Source: Aliicoccus persicus (GTDB lineage: Bacteria > Bacillota > Bacilli > Staphylococcales > Salinicoccaceae). From it: a stretch of DNA of 64,000 bases. Position 1 is the first letter of the stretch. Every line of letters begins with the position of its first letter. Below are positions 20,648 to 30,428 of the stretch, in pieces. Location: contig NZ_FOIT01000004.1 of the NCBI RefSeq assembly GCF_900110815.1, forward strand, positions 33,729 through 97,728. The letters are read 5' to 3'. Below the pieces are notes generated by a model, which saw only the letters and a program-made list of their open reading frames with translations, was not told the origin of the DNA and searched no databases. Both the position numbers and the translations under genes were made by a program.

Positions 20648-21388
20648 ATGGAAGAAGTCGTAGCAGGTAGACATGCGGTTAAAGCATTACTTCGTTCTGA
20701 ACAGACGATAAATAAAATATTCATACAAGATAGTGCGAACCGCGGGCAGTTGGAAGATATTTTAAAACTGGCGAAAGCGAACAAAGTAAATGTACAGTTT
20801 GCACCAAAAAATAAACTAGATGGTTTAACAGATGAGCGGCATCAAGGTGTAGTGGCGATGACGAGTCCACAGGATTACATGGACATTAAAGAATTGATTT
20901 CGAAATGTGAGCATCCGAATAGTCATGTCATGATTTTAGATGGTTTGGAAGATCCGCATAATCTCGGTTCAATTTTAAGAACCGCTGATGCGACAGGTTT
21001 CAAAGGTATCATTATTCCGAAGCACCGCGCAGTCGGATTGACTTCAACGGTTGCAAAGACTTCTACGGGTGCAATTCAACATGTGCCTGTTTCACGCGTC
21101 GGGAATATCAATCAGACAATTGATCAATTGAAGGACGCTGGTTTTTGGATCGTCGGTACAGATGGTGATGCAAAGACAGACTATCGGGATATTCCAGGTG
21201 ATGTGAATTTAGCTATTATCATCGGCAATGAAGGTAATGGTATTAGTAAAAAGACATTGGAAAAATGCGATTTCACAGTGAGGATCCCTATGGTGGGTAC
21301 AGTGACGAGTTTAAATGCTTCCGTATCTGCTGCGCTGCTTATGTATGAGGTGTACCGAAAGCATCAACCACGTACTTCAAAGGGATGA
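20648..21388 (+). CDS. rlmB: 23S rRNA 2'-O-methyltransferase, RlmB/TrmH family
   Basis: SPOUT methyltransferase expected to methylate the ribose of G2251-equivalent in 23S rRNA. An N-terminal substrate-binding domain (VAGRHAVKALL) precedes the trefoil-knot motifs LDGLEDPHNLGSILRTAD, IIIGNEGNGIS and VTSLNASVSAALLMYE. The ATG at 20648 begins one base after the mrnC stop; the longer frame from 20591 lies within mrnC and is rejected. Length 246 fits. Confidence 0.93.
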   Translation: MEEVVAGRHAVKALLRSEQTINKIFIQDSANRGQLEDILKLAKANKVNVQFAPKNKLDGLTDERHQGVVAMTSPQDYMDIKELISKCEHPNSHVMILDGLEDPHNLGSILRTADATGFKGIIIPKHRAVGLTSTVAKTSTGAIQHVPVSRVGNINQTIDQLKDAGFWIVGTDGDAKTDYRDIPGDVNLAIIIGNEGNGISKKTLEKCDFTVRIPMVGTVTSLNASVSAALLMYEVYRKHQPRTSKG

Positions 21389-21391
21389 TAC

Positions 21392-21916
21392 ATGATGAAA
21401 AAGAAGTCTAGAATATTATTGGTAGATGGTTATAATTTAATCGGTGCAGATCGGGAACTCAGTTCAGAATCAAAAGTGTCACTTGAAGGTGCGCGCGAGC
21501 AACTGCTCTCCCATTTAGCGGAATACGGTGCGACTTCGACTTACGACATCACTTGTGTCTTCGATGCGTATATGGTGAATTCAACAGAGACGATACTTGA
21601 TTATTACGGCATCACTGTCGTTTATACGAAAGAAAAAGAGACGGCGGATGAATACATTGAACGCTTCGTCCAACAGAATTACAATAAGCACTTGACTGAG
21701 ATTACCGTTGTGACGAGTGACTACAGTGAACAGAAAACGATTTTCGGTCTCGGTGCGCTGCGTAAATCAAGCCGGGAGATGTGGGAGTCATTGCGATTCT
21801 CTAAAAACAAAATACGTAAGAAAATCTCTGGTGATTTAAGTCAAAAACCGCGTCAGCGATTGAATGTCGACCAACAAGTTTTAGCAAAACTTGAAAAACT
21901 GCGACGCGGTACATAA
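21392..21916 (+). CDS. NYN-domain ribonuclease Rae1 (YacP family)
   Basis: The Bacillus homologue, Rae1, enters the ribosomal A site and cuts mRNA. Here the PIN-like NYN domain begins ILLVDGYNLIG (acidic ligand), with CVFDAYMV and VVTSDYSEQ as further conserved acidic sites. At 174 residues it has the normal length. Two ATGs lie at 21392 and 21395; either works with the GGGATGAT upstream. It follows rlmB by three bases. Confidence 0.88.
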   Translation: MMKKKSRILLVDGYNLIGADRELSSESKVSLEGAREQLLSHLAEYGATSTYDITCVFDAYMVNSTETILDYYGITVVYTKEKETADEYIERFVQQNYNKHLTEITVVTSDYSEQKTIFGLGALRKSSREMWESLRFSKNKIRKKISGDLSQKPRQRLNVDQQVLAKLEKLRRGT

Positions 21917-22055
21917 TGCGCAGTTGCTCGTACGTGATTAACTTTATATACTACAGTTAAATCATTGACGGAAGTGGGCGAGTGCGATATATACGATTCG
22001 GCAAATTGTATTCTTTTGTGGTGAAAAAGATTATCGAGCGATTGATCATGCTGCA

Positions 22056-22637
22056 GTGGCATTTGCGAAAGGTGACATAGAGGCGTTTGAACACATCTAT
22101 GCTTGCCTATTTGATCGGACAGAGTATATGATTCGAACGTTTATCATGGATTACAATGATCACGAAGATATTTTTCAAGATCTGATGATGTTAACGTTCC
22201 GATTATGCCGCAAGTATAATCCTGAGTTAGGTCATTTTGAACATTATGCGTATCGCACGTTTCGTTTTGAACTCATAAAGATCGCACAGCGCAAAGCGAT
22301 TGTTCAAAGAATTCGCCGCTCATATGTTCATGTAAAAAAAGAATTGATCGATTTTATTGATGAAGATATAGAACGCTTGCCTGAGGATCGCTTGCTGGGA
22401 ATTGAAATGATGCGTGAATCGTTAGAAAAAATTGTATCATCGGCACGTTTTAGTCAATTAGAACGTTCGGTATTGAGCGGTTTAATGACAGGACAATCAC
22501 CGATGGAAGTGCGTGAAACACTCGGTCTTGATGACACGAGTTACACGAACGCTTTTTATCGGATGCGGAACAAAGTGAAATATCACCCAATGTTAGTTCC
22601 AATTGACAATGAAACGCATAATAGTTATAGTATTTAA
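22056..22637 (+). CDS. sigH: SigH-like sigma-70 family factor, start uncertain
   Basis: Position between rae1 and secE/nusG is that of sigH in Firmicutes. Region 2 is visible (DHEDIFQDLMMLTFRLCRKY, then YAYRTFRFELIKIAQRK), and a C-terminal region 4-like helix-turn-helix follows (ARFSQLERSVLSGLMTGQSP). The protein is divergent, as staphylococcal SigH proteins are. The first usable start is a GTG at 22056 with a poor ribosome binding site. The frame stays open back to 21969 and reads like protein (DYRAIDHAAVAFAKGD) but offers no ATG, GTG or TTG. A non-standard start or a small upstream frameshift is possible. Confidence 0.72.
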   Translation: MAFAKGDIEAFEHIYACLFDRTEYMIRTFIMDYNDHEDIFQDLMMLTFRLCRKYNPELGHFEHYAYRTFRFELIKIAQRKAIVQRIRRSYVHVKKELIDFIDEDIERLPEDRLLGIEMMRESLEKIVSSARFSQLERSVLSGLMTGQSPMEVRETLGLDDTSYTNAFYRMRNKVKYHPMLVPIDNETHNSYSI

Positions 22638-22696
22638 GAATGAGTACATATGTCCGAAGCGCACTCGAACTTAATGTTTGTAGGAGGAATATTTGA

Positions 22697-22873
22697 GTGA
22701 ATAATAACCGAAACTTCTTCGCGAATGTTGTAAGTGAAATGAAAAAGGTTCACTGGCCAACAGGTCAAGAAGTCGTAAAATACACAGTACTAGTCGCAAT
22801 TGCAGTTATTTTCTTCTTAGCATTTTTCTATGCAATCGACTTAATCATTACTTATGTCATCGAATTAATCTAA
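22697..22873 (+). CDS. secE: Preprotein translocase subunit SecE
   Basis: A 58-residue protein with GTG start and TAGGAGG ribosome binding site. The conserved amphipathic stretch [15 protein letters not shown] precedes one transmembrane segment (about residues 31-55), the minimal single-span SecE of Firmicutes. SecE clamps SecY in the plasma-membrane translocon. It lies 17 bases before nusG, the universal secE-nusG pair. The rpmG gene that often precedes secE is not in the 59-bp gap. Confidence 0.95.
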   Translation: MNNNRNFFANVVSEMKKVHWPTGQEVVKYTVLVAIAVIFFLAFFYAIDLIITYVIELI

Positions 22874-22890
22874 ATTAAAGGAGCATCAGT

Positions 22891-23430
22891 ATGTCAGGGG
22901 TTAAAGAATGGTATGCAGTCCACACATACTCAGGGTATGAGAATAAGGTAAAGGCAAATCTAGAGGCACGTTTAGAATCTATGAACATGCAAGATTTGAT
23001 TTTCAGAGTCGTTGTACCTGAGGAAGAAGAAACTACATTTAAAGAGGGTAAGAAAAAGACTGCAGTCAAAAAGACGTTCCCTGGATACGTACTTGTTGAG
23101 CTCGTTATGACAGATGAGTCATGGTATGTTGTTCGCAACACACCTGGAGTTACTGGCTTCGTCGGTTCTCAAGGTGCCGGTAGCAAACCGAACCCGCTGT
23201 TACCTGAAGAAGTTAAGTTCATCTTAAAATCAATGGGAATGCAAGAGCGTACAGTGGACTTCGAAGTGGATCAAGGTGAAGTTGTTAGTATTATCGACGG
23301 GCCATTCAGTGGTCAGAGTGGCGAGGTTAAATCAATTGATGTCGAACGCTTCAAGCTGACGGTGATGGTTGAAATGTTTGGTCGAGAAACACCGGTTGAA
23401 GTAGAGTTTGACCAGATTGAAAAAATATAA
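22891..23430 (+). CDS. nusG: Transcription termination/antitermination protein NusG
   Basis: Binds RNA polymerase and modulates pausing and coupling. The NGN domain starts EWYAVHTYSGYENKVKANLE and includes FPGYVLVEL and VRNTPGVTGFVG. The KOW domain is near 125-160 (QGEVVSIIDGPFSGQSGEV). Length 179 is typical. AAAGGAG precedes the ATG. A terminator follows. Confidence 0.96.
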   Translation: MSGVKEWYAVHTYSGYENKVKANLEARLESMNMQDLIFRVVVPEEEETTFKEGKKKTAVKKTFPGYVLVELVMTDESWYVVRNTPGVTGFVGSQGAGSKPNPLLPEEVKFILKSMGMQERTVDFEVDQGEVVSIIDGPFSGQSGEVKSIDVERFKLTVMVEMFGRETPVEVEFDQIEKI

Positions 23431-23468
23431 AATAAAACTTGAAAGCACAATCTAAAAGTGATAACATG

Positions 23469-23500
23469 TGATAGTTGGAATTTTCCAACTATCTTTTGTG
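23469..23500 (+). terminator. Terminator or attenuator between nusG and rplK
   Basis: GATAGTTGGAA pairs perfectly with TTCCAACTATC around TT, followed by TTTTGTGTTTTT. Confidence 0.85.
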
Positions 23501-23583
23501 TTTTTACACGACAGATAATGAGTGGGAGGATGAAATATCAGCATCCATATGACCACATCACGATAATCTAGGAGGTGCGAATC

Positions 23584-24009
23584 GTGGCTAAAAAAGTGAT
23601 TAATATTGTTAAGTTACAGATTCCTGCAGGTAAGGCGAATCCAGCGCCACCGGTTGGTCCAGCATTAGGGCAAGCGGGTATTAATATCATGGGGTTCTGT
23701 AAAGAGTTCAACGCGAAAACACAAGAACAAGCAGGTTTAATTATCCCTGTTGAAATTTCAGTGTTTGAAGACCGTTCATTTACTTTCATCACAAAAACAC
23801 CACCAGCTGCAGTATTACTTAAAAAAGCTGCCGGTGTCGATAAAGGATCTGGCGAACCAAACAAAAACAAAGTTGCAACAGTAACTGAAGCACAAGTACG
23901 TGAAATTGCTGAGTCTAAGATGGAAGATCTAAATGCAGCAGACGTAGAAGCGGCTATGAGAATGGTCGAAGGTACAGCACGCAGCATGGGCTTCACAGTA
24001 GACAAATAA
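23584..24009 (+). CDS. rplK: 50S ribosomal protein L11
   Basis: Binds the GTPase-associated centre of 23S rRNA. Begins [19 protein letters not shown], with the proline-rich [15 protein letters not shown] hinge region. The length is 141. The start is a GTG at 23584 with AGGAGGTG before it; a longer frame starting nine bases upstream is inside the ribosome binding site. Confidence 0.97.
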   Translation: MAKKVINIVKLQIPAGKANPAPPVGPALGQAGINIMGFCKEFNAKTQEQAGLIIPVEISVFEDRSFTFITKTPPAAVLLKKAAGVDKGSGEPNKNKVATVTEAQVREIAESKMEDLNAADVEAAMRMVEGTARSMGFTVDK

Positions 24010-24077
24010 TAATATAAAACGTATTAGATACATTTCGTGGGAGGATTACCCGCTAAAACCACAAGGAGGAATTTTAA

Positions 24078-24779
24078 ATGGCTAAGTTAAGTAAGAAGTA
24101 TAAAGAAGCTTTAGCTAAGTTCGATCCAGAACAAGTCTACTCTGTAGAAGAAGCGATCAAACTTGCTAAAGAAACAAGCACTGTTAACTTCGACGCTTCA
24201 GTTGAAGTAGCATTCCGCCTAGGTATTGATACGCGTAAAAATGACCAGCAAATCCGCGGTGCGATGGTATTGCCAAACGGTACTGGTAAAACACAACGTG
24301 TATTAGTATTCGCTAAAGGTGAAAAAGCTAAAGAAGCAGAAGATGCAGGTGCAGATTTTGTAGGCGAGCAAGAACTTATTTCTAAAATTAATGATGGATG
24401 GTTTGATTTCGACGTTATCGTTGCAACACCTGACATGATGGGCCAAGTTGGTCGTTTAGGTCGTGTATTAGGACCGAAAGGTTTAATGCCTAACCCTAAG
24501 ACAGGAACGGTTACAATGGATGTTGCGAAAGCAGTTGAAGAAATCAAAGCAGGTAAAGTTGAATACCGTGCTGAAAAAGCAGGTATCGTACATTCAGCCA
24601 TTGGTAAAGTATCATTTGATGCAGATAAGTTAGTTGAAAACTTCCGTGCATTAAATGAACAGCTTGCTAAAGCAAAACCAGCTTCATCTAAAGGGGTATA
24701 CTTCAAATCAGTGACACTTTCTACAACGATGGGTCCAGGAATTAAAGTAGACTTAAGCGAAGTAAGAGCAGCATTATAA
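24078..24779 (+). CDS. rplA: 50S ribosomal protein L1
   Basis: L1-stalk protein; in many bacteria also an autogenous translational repressor of rplKA. Conserved [20 protein letters not shown] lies in the middle and [20 protein letters not shown] near the end. Length 233 is normal. AAGGAGGA precedes the ATG. It forms the rplKA pair, followed by a strong palindrome and a separate rplJL leader. Confidence 0.97.
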   Translation: MAKLSKKYKEALAKFDPEQVYSVEEAIKLAKETSTVNFDASVEVAFRLGIDTRKNDQQIRGAMVLPNGTGKTQRVLVFAKGEKAKEAEDAGADFVGEQELISKINDGWFDFDVIVATPDMMGQVGRLGRVLGPKGLMPNPKTGTVTMDVAKAVEEIKAGKVEYRAEKAGIVHSAIGKVSFDADKLVENFRALNEQLAKAKPASSKGVYFKSVTLSTTMGPGIKVDLSEVRAAL

Positions 24780-24787
24780 AATAAATA

Positions 24788-24827
24788 TTGACACATTCGT
24801 CATATGCATGATATTATGACGAATGTG
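24788..24827 (+). promoter_or_regulatory. rplJL promoter overlapped by a 13-bp perfect palindrome
   Basis: TTGACA (24788-24793) and TATTAT (24812-24817, spacer 18) form a promoter. CACATTCGTCATA (24792-24804) and TATGACGAATGTG (24815-24827) are a perfect inverted repeat with a 10-base centre that spans both boxes. No T-tract follows, so a simple terminator is unlikely. It could be an operator, or an RNA stem ending rplA mRNA. Confidence 0.6.
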
Positions 24828-24840
24828 ATTTATATTACCT

Positions 24841-24957
24841 AAGACAGTAGGGGCGTAATGCTTAATCATCCTACCGAGGCATGTAAAGACTTGAGCGGAG
24901 ATATTTAAATATCTATTTCAAGCACTTTTTGCCACGGGTAAAAGGTGCTTTTTTTAT
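24841..24957 (+). promoter_or_regulatory. Ribosomal protein L10 leader
   Basis: Structured leader of the rplJL transcript: AAGACAGTAGGGGCGTAATG, then CCTACCGAGGC, ending in an intrinsic terminator in which AGCACTTTTT (from 24921) pairs with AAAAGGTGCT before a T-run. It matches the position and form of the Firmicutes L10 leader, where excess L10(L12) binds and promotes termination. Confidence 0.85.
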
Positions 24958-24988
24958 TGCACCGAACTATCATTATGGAGGTGTTACA

Positions 24989-25489
24989 GTGTCAGAGATT
25001 AGAAATGCTAAAGAACAAGTTGTTCAAGAGATTACAGACAAACTAAAGAACTCTATGTCAGTCGTCGTTGTTGACTACCGTGGACTTACAGTTTCTGAAG
25101 TGACTGATTTACGTAAACAATTGCGTGATAACGGCGTAGATTTCAAAGTATACAAAAATACTTTAACGCGCCGTGCTGTTGAGAACGCAGGTTTAACTGA
25201 GTTAAACGAATTCTTAACGGGTCCAAACGCGATTGCATTCTGTGAATCAGATGTCATTGCACCAGCTAAAGTGCTTCACACATTCTCGAAAGATCACGAA
25301 GCTTTAGAAATTAAAGCAGGTGTTCTCGAAGGTGTTTATGCACCAGTTGAAGACGTTAAAGCAATCGCTACATTACCATCAAAAGACGGTCTTGTATCAA
25401 TGCTATTATCAGTATTACAAGCGCCAGTTCGCAACTTCGCTTATGCAGTTAAAGCAATCGGTGAAGAAAAAGAAAATGCTGAAGGTTAA
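24989..25489 (+). CDS. rplJ: 50S ribosomal protein L10
   Basis: Stalk base protein that carries L7/L12 dimers. Begins [18 protein letters not shown], with [20 protein letters not shown] characteristic. The GTG at 24989 with GGAGGTG upstream gives 166 residues; the longer frame would start within the L10 leader terminator. The C-terminal helix ([17 protein letters not shown]) binds L12. Confidence 0.96.
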   Translation: MSEIRNAKEQVVQEITDKLKNSMSVVVVDYRGLTVSEVTDLRKQLRDNGVDFKVYKNTLTRRAVENAGLTELNEFLTGPNAIAFCESDVIAPAKVLHTFSKDHEALEIKAGVLEGVYAPVEDVKAIATLPSKDGLVSMLLSVLQAPVRNFAYAVKAIGEEKENAEG

Positions 25490-25545
25490 TTGCCACTTAG
25501 GATTTATCGCGTAAAAAAATTATAAAATTAATGGAGGAAATAGAC

Positions 25546-25905
25546 ATGTCAAACGAGAAAATCATTGAAATGATTAAAGAAATGTCAGTTTTAGAATTAA
25601 ACGATTTAGTTAAAGCTATTGAAGAAGAATTTGGTGTTACTGCTGCTGCACCAGTTGCTGCTGCAGGTGGCGGAGAAGCTGCTGTTGAAGAGAAAACAGA
25701 CTTCGACGTAGAATTAGTTGATGCAGGAGCATCTAAGATCAAAGTTATTAAAGTTGTTCGTGAAGTAACTGGCCTTGGCTTGAAAGAAGCGAAAGCATTA
25801 GTTGACGAAGCACCAAAAGTTATCAAAGAAGCTTTACCAGAAGCTGAAGCTAACGAAGTAAAAGAAAAATTAGAAGAAGTTGGAGCAAAAGTAGAATTAA
25901 AATAA
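25546..25905 (+). CDS. rplL: 50S ribosomal protein L7/L12
   Basis: Multicopy stalk protein recruiting translation factors. An N-terminal dimerisation domain ([20 protein letters not shown]), an Ala/Gly-rich hinge ([14 protein letters not shown]) and a C-terminal factor-binding domain ([20 protein letters not shown]) are all clear. The ATG at 25546 with GGAGGA upstream gives 119 residues; an ATG at 25531 overlaps the ribosome binding site. Confidence 0.97.
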   Translation: MSNEKIIEMIKEMSVLELNDLVKAIEEEFGVTAAAPVAAAGGGEAAVEEKTDFDVELVDAGASKIKVIKVVREVTGLGLKEAKALVDEAPKVIKEALPEAEANEVKEKLEEVGAKVELK

Positions 25906-25921
25906 TTTCTGCCTTTTGCCA

Positions 25922-25953
25922 AAAGGCCAGAGCTGAGTGCTCCGGCCTTTTTC
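25922..25953 (+). terminator. Terminator of rplJL
   Basis: AAAGGCC-GAGC pairs with GCTC-GGCCTTT around TGAGT with a single bulge, followed by T-rich sequence. Confidence 0.9.
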
Positions 25954-26016
25954 TTATTATAAACATATATAACCTTTTGATTTTGTCTTTTCAATCATAA
26001 TAAGAAAGAGGGACGA

Positions 26017-26601
26017 ATGATGCCTCATTACTTTACAAATGATGCACATGAACATGAGTATCAAACGATTACATACGATATGAATAATCAGTCTTATATG
26101 TTCACAACTGATGCCGGAGTGTTTTCACGTAGTGGCGTAGATTTTGGAACAAATCTGTTGATTGAAACAATACTGGGTGAACAACCGGTGGCGGAGAATT
26201 TTATCGATATGGGTTCAGGTTATGGTGTGATATCCATTGTGCTCGCCGATCAGCTTAAGATTCGGGGGACAGCAGTCGATGTAAATATCAATGCATTGGA
26301 ACTCACAAACAAAAACGATAAAAACAATTCTATAACGACGATGGTGCGTGACGATTTTAACGCATCCAAAATTACAACTGATCTATATGTTACGAATCCA
26401 CCGTTTAGAGCGGGCAAGCCTGTCGTACTTGAGATTATTGAAGATGGCTTTAATCGCCTGAATGAAAATGGATTGTTTTATATGGTCGTGCAAAAAAAGC
26501 AAGGCATGCCTTCATACAAGAAAGCAATTGATGCGAAGTTTGGGAATGTTTCTGTTCTTGCAAAATCAAAAGGTTACTATATTTTATCGGCAAAAAAATA
26601 A
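26017..26601 (+). CDS. Class I SAM-dependent methyltransferase, RsmC-like
   Basis: Matches the small methyltransferase found between rplL and rpoB in Firmicutes (YbxB/RsmC-like), thought to act on guanine N2 in 16S rRNA. Motif I is FIDMGSGYGVISIVLA; the catalytic loop is VTNPPFRAGK (NPPF, typical of N-methylation of bases). The protein is 194 residues, the single-domain form, about half of E. coli RsmC. AAGAGGG precedes the ATG. The exact target is inferred. Confidence 0.85.
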   Translation: MMPHYFTNDAHEHEYQTITYDMNNQSYMFTTDAGVFSRSGVDFGTNLLIETILGEQPVAENFIDMGSGYGVISIVLADQLKIRGTAVDVNINALELTNKNDKNNSITTMVRDDFNASKITTDLYVTNPPFRAGKPVVLEIIEDGFNRLNENGLFYMVVQKKQGMPSYKKAIDAKFGNVSVLAKSKGYYILSAKK

Positions 26602-26629
26602 TCAAAATGAGTAAGTTTTGATAATTGAC

Positions 26630-26659
26630 TTGACAAATGGAAGATGATATAGTTATAGA
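26630..26659 (+). promoter_or_regulatory. Promoter of rpoBC
   Basis: TTGACA (26630-26635) and TATAGA (26654-26659) with an 18-base spacer, about 195 bp upstream of rpoB, leave a long untranslated leader. Confidence 0.65.
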
Positions 26660-26740
26660 ATGTAAAAATATAATTCCGATGCGTATGCAATTTTTTAGAG
26701 TATATGTTGGAGGATTGTGCGTATATATTGTAATTTAATA

Positions 26741-26786
26741 GAAAATGGGGTTCGTGGTGATAGCATGATTCCGTTTTCTTTTTGTC
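26741..26786 (+). promoter_or_regulatory. Possible attenuator hairpin in the rpoB leader
   Basis: GAAAATGG (26741-26748) pairs with CCGTTTTC (26771-26778, with one G-T pair) across a 22-base loop, followed by TTTTTGTCTTTTTTC. The T-rich tail resembles an intrinsic terminator placed between the promoter and rpoB. The long loop weakens the case. Confidence 0.45.
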
Positions 26787-26853
26787 TTTTTTCTTACCCA
26801 CAATATATTACCACAAGTGTTTTACTGAAAATTTTTTAGGGGTGGATCTGTCG

Positions 26854-29800
26854 ATGAGTCAAATGATTCAATATGGAAAGCACGCTAAACGCAGAAGCTA
26901 CGCAAGGATTGAAGAGAAGTTAGAGCTACCTAACTTGATCGAAATCCAAACGAACTCTTACGAATGGTTTTTAGAAAAAGGTCTACTTGAAATGTTTAGA
27001 GACATTTCGCCGGTTGAAAACTTTGCTGGAAATTTATCGCTTGAATTTGTGGATTACAAGTTAGGTGAACCGAAGTATGACGAAGATGAAGCAAAAAACC
27101 ATGATGCAACGTATTCTGCTCCATTACGTGTGAAAGTTAGATTAGTAATTAAAGAGACAGGTGAAGTTAAAGAGCAAGAAGTATTCATGGGTGACTTCCC
27201 ACTGATGACGGACAAAGGTACGTTTATTATCAATGGTGCAGAGCGTGTTATCGTTTCACAGCTTGTACGAAGCCCTTCCGTTTACTATTCAGAAAAAATC
27301 GAGAAGAATGGAAAACTTGGCTATGGCGCAACAATCATCCCGAATCGTGGTGCGTGGTTAGAGTATGAGATCGATGCAAAAGACATCGTATATGTACGTA
27401 TTGACCGCACGCGTAAATTACCAATTACCGTATTGTTACGTGCACTGGGGTTTGATACGGACCAAGATATCATCAATATACTTGGTGATAATGAATATGT
27501 GCGTAACACATTGGATAAGGATTCGACTGAAACTGTGGATCAAGCACTTCTTGAAATTTACGAGCGACTTCGTCCAGGTGAGCCACCGACGGTAGATAAC
27601 GCACGTAACTTACTACACTCTAGATTTTTCGATCCGAAACGCTATGACTTAGCGTCAGTAGGACGTTACAAAATGAACAAGAAGTTACATTTGAAAAACA
27701 GATTATTCAACCAAGTGTTAGCAGAGAATATTGTTGATACTGAAACTGGCGAAATTATCGCTGAAGAAGGATCTACAATCGACCGTCGTACACTCGATGA
27801 TATTTTAGAACAATTAGAATCAACTGCAAATCTGCAAACTTACCACTTAGAAAAAGGACTTCTTGACGAACCGGTAGAAGTTCAATCAATTAAAGTAAAA
27901 GCACAAAACGAAGAAGATAAAACAACAGTCATCATCGGAAACGCATTCCCTGACTTAGAGATGAAGTCAATTACGCCTTCAGATATCATCGCATCAATGA
28001 GTTATTTCTTTAACTTACTCTATGGTGTTGGACATACAGATGATATCGACCACTTAGGTAACAGACGTTTGCGCTCTGTCGGTGAATTGTTACAAAACCA
28101 ATTCAGAATTGGTCTTTCTCGTATGGAACGTGTTGTGCGTGAGCGTATGACAATCCAAGATACAGATTCATTCACACCGCAACAATTGATTAACATCCGT
28201 CCTGTAATTGCTTCGATTAAAGAATTCTTTGGATCGTCTCAGTTATCACAGTTCATGGATCAGACCAACCCACTTGCAGAATTAACGCATAAGCGTCGTC
28301 TATCTGCATTAGGGCCAGGTGGTTTAACGCGTGAACGTGCAGGTATGGAAGTGCGAGATGTACACTACTCACACTACGGCCGTATGTGTCCAATTGAAAC
28401 GCCGGAGGGTCCAAACATCGGACTGATCAATACGTTATCAAGTTTCGCGAGAGTAAACGACTTCGGTTTCATTGAAACGCCGTATCGTCGTGTCGATCCT
28501 GAAACGAATCGCGTGACAAATGAGATTGATTATCTGACTTCGGACGAAGAAGACAACTATGTTGTTGCACAGGCAAACGCAATCTTAGATGAAGATGGCA
28601 ATTTTGTTAATGATGAAATTATCTGTCGCTTCCGAGGTAACAACACGAAGATGCCGAGAGAACGCATGGACTACATGGATGTTTCGCCAAAACAAGTCGT
28701 GTCAGCTGCGACAGCTTGTATCCCATTCTTAGAGAATGACGATGCGAACCGTGCACTGATGGGTGCAAACATGCAACGTCAAGCTGTGCCGTTGTTGATC
28801 CCAGAAGCACCGCTTGTCGGTACAGGTATGGAACACATCGCAGCGCGTGATTCTGGTGCTGCTGTCATTGCACAACATCGTGGAATTGTTGAACACGTTG
28901 AGGCAAAAGAAATTCGCGTGCGTCGTTTAGAAAAGCGTAATGGTAAAGAAGTAGAAACAGAACTTGATGTTTACAAATTATCGAAATTCGTACGTTCTAA
29001 CTCTGGAACATGTTATAACCAAAAACCAATTGTCTCAAAAGGTGACACGGTTGATAAGAAAGAAATTTTAGCCGATGGTCCGTCAATGGAACAAGGGGAA
29101 ATGGCACTCGGTCGTAACCCAGTTGTTGCATTCATGACTTGGGACGGTTACAACTATGAAGATGCTGTAATCATGAGCGAACGATTAGTTAAAGATGATG
29201 TATATACATCGATTCATATTGAAGAATACGAATCAGAGTCTCGTGATACTAAACTTGGACCAGAAGAGATTACACGTGATATCCCGAATGTTTCTGAAAA
29301 TGCGACGAAGCAACTGGATGATCGCGGTATCGTGTTCACAGGTGCTGAAGTTAAAGATGGCGACATCTTAGTTGGTAAAGTAACACCTAAAGGTGTTACT
29401 GAATTAACAGCCGAAGAACGCTTATTACATGCCATTTTCGGTGAGAAAGCACGTGAAGTGCGCGATACATCACTCCGTGTACCACACGGTGCAGGCGGTA
29501 TCGTCCTAGACGTTAAAGTCTTCAATCGTGAAGATGGTGACGAGTTATCTCCAGGTGTAAACCAACTCGTACGTGTTTACATCGTTCAGAAGAGAAAGAT
29601 TTCTGTTGGGGATAAGATGTGTGGTCGTCACGGTAACAAAGGTGTTATCTCAAGAATTTTACCTGAAGAAGATATGCCGTACTTACCAGATGGTACGCCG
29701 GTAGACGTGATGTTAAACCCACTTGGGGTGCCGTCGCGTATGAATATCGGTCAGGTATTAGAAATGCACTTGGGTATGGCGTCGCGCAGCTTAGGCGTGC

Positions 29801-30399
29801 GCATGGCATCGCCAGTATTCGATGGTGCAAATGAAGAAGATGTTTGGAACACGATGGAAGAAGCAGGTTTAGCACGCGATGGTAAAACTGTCCTATATGA
29901 TGGTCGTACAGGTGAGCCGTTTGAAAACCGTATTTCTGTCGGCGTAATGTACATGTTGAAACTCGCTCACATGGTAGACGATAAACTCCATGCGCGTTCA
30001 ACTGGACCATACTCACTCGTTACGCAACAGCCACTTGGTGGTAAAGCACAATTCGGTGGTCAGCGCTTCGGTGAGATGGAAGTATGGGCACTTGAAGCAT
30101 ATGGTGCTGCATATACATTACAAGAGATCTTAACAGTTAAATCAGACGACACTGTCGGTCGTGTGAAAACATATGAGGCAATTGTTAAAGGTGAAAACGT
30201 TCCACAACCAGGTGTTCCAGAATCATTCCGCGTATTGATGAAAGAGCTTCAAAGCTTAGGATTAGACGTCAATATTATGGATGAAAATGATAAAGAAATT
30301 ATTCTTCGTGACCCTGAAGATATTGAGCCAAGTGAAGTTGAAATTTCAACAGACGAAGAGGTACCGACTGACGTTAGTATCACTGAAGAGTTAAATTAA
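26854..30399 (+). CDS. rpoB: RNA polymerase beta subunit
   Basis: Catalytic core subunit and rifampicin target. From the ATG at 26854 (AGGGGTGGA upstream) it is 1181 residues, matching S. aureus RpoB. Visible are the rifampicin region [19 protein letters not shown] and [12 protein letters not shown], the catalytic [17 protein letters not shown], and [11 protein letters not shown]. The rifampicin-region residues look wild type (Gln, Asp, His, Arg and Ser in expected places). An upstream ATG at 26782 would add a non-homologous tail and is rejected. Confidence 0.97.
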   Translation: MSQMIQYGKHAKRRSYARIEEKLELPNLIEIQTNSYEWFLEKGLLEMFRDISPVENFAGNLSLEFVDYKLGEPKYDEDEAKNHDATYSAPLRVKVRLVIKETGEVKEQEVFMGDFPLMTDKGTFIINGAERVIVSQLVRSPSVYYSEKIEKNGKLGYGATIIPNRGAWLEYEIDAKDIVYVRIDRTRKLPITVLLRALGFDTDQDIINILGDNEYVRNTLDKDSTETVDQALLEIYERLRPGEPPTVDNARNLLHSRFFDPKRYDLASVGRYKMNKKLHLKNRLFNQVLAENIVDTETGEIIAEEGSTIDRRTLDDILEQLESTANLQTYHLEKGLLDEPVEVQSIKVKAQNEEDKTTVIIGNAFPDLEMKSITPSDIIASMSYFFNLLYGVGHTDDIDHLGNRRLRSVGELLQNQFRIGLSRMERVVRERMTIQDTDSFTPQQLINIRPVIASIKEFFGSSQLSQFMDQTNPLAELTHKRRLSALGPGGLTRERAGMEVRDVHYSHYGRMCPIETPEGPNIGLINTLSSFARVNDFGFIETPYRRVDPETNRVTNEIDYLTSDEEDNYVVAQANAILDEDGNFVNDEIICRFRGNNTKMPRERMDYMDVSPKQVVSAATACIPFLENDDANRALMGANMQRQAVPLLIPEAPLVGTGMEHIAARDSGAAVIAQHRGIVEHVEAKEIRVRRLEKRNGKEVETELDVYKLSKFVRSNSGTCYNQKPIVSKGDTVDKKEILADGPSMEQGEMALGRNPVVAFMTWDGYNYEDAVIMSERLVKDDVYTSIHIEEYESESRDTKLGPEEITRDIPNVSENATKQLDDRGIVFTGAEVKDGDILVGKVTPKGVTELTAEERLLHAIFGEKAREVRDTSLRVPHGAGGIVLDVKVFNREDGDELSPGVNQLVRVYIVQKRKISVGDKMCGRHGNKGVISRILPEEDMPYLPDGTPVDVMLNPLGVPSRMNIGQVLEMHLGMASRSLGVRMASPVFDGANEEDVWNTMEEAGLARDGKTVLYDGRTGEPFENRISVGVMYMLKLAHMVDDKLHARSTGPYSLVTQQPLGGKAQFGGQRFGEMEVWALEAYGAAYTLQEILTVKSDDTVGRVKTYEAIVKGENVPQPGVPESFRVLMKELQSLGLDVNIMDENDKEIILRDPEDIEPSEVEISTDEEVPTDVSITEELN

Positions 30400-30428
30400 T
30401 CTCCGTCAATATTAGGGAGGAACAAGCA

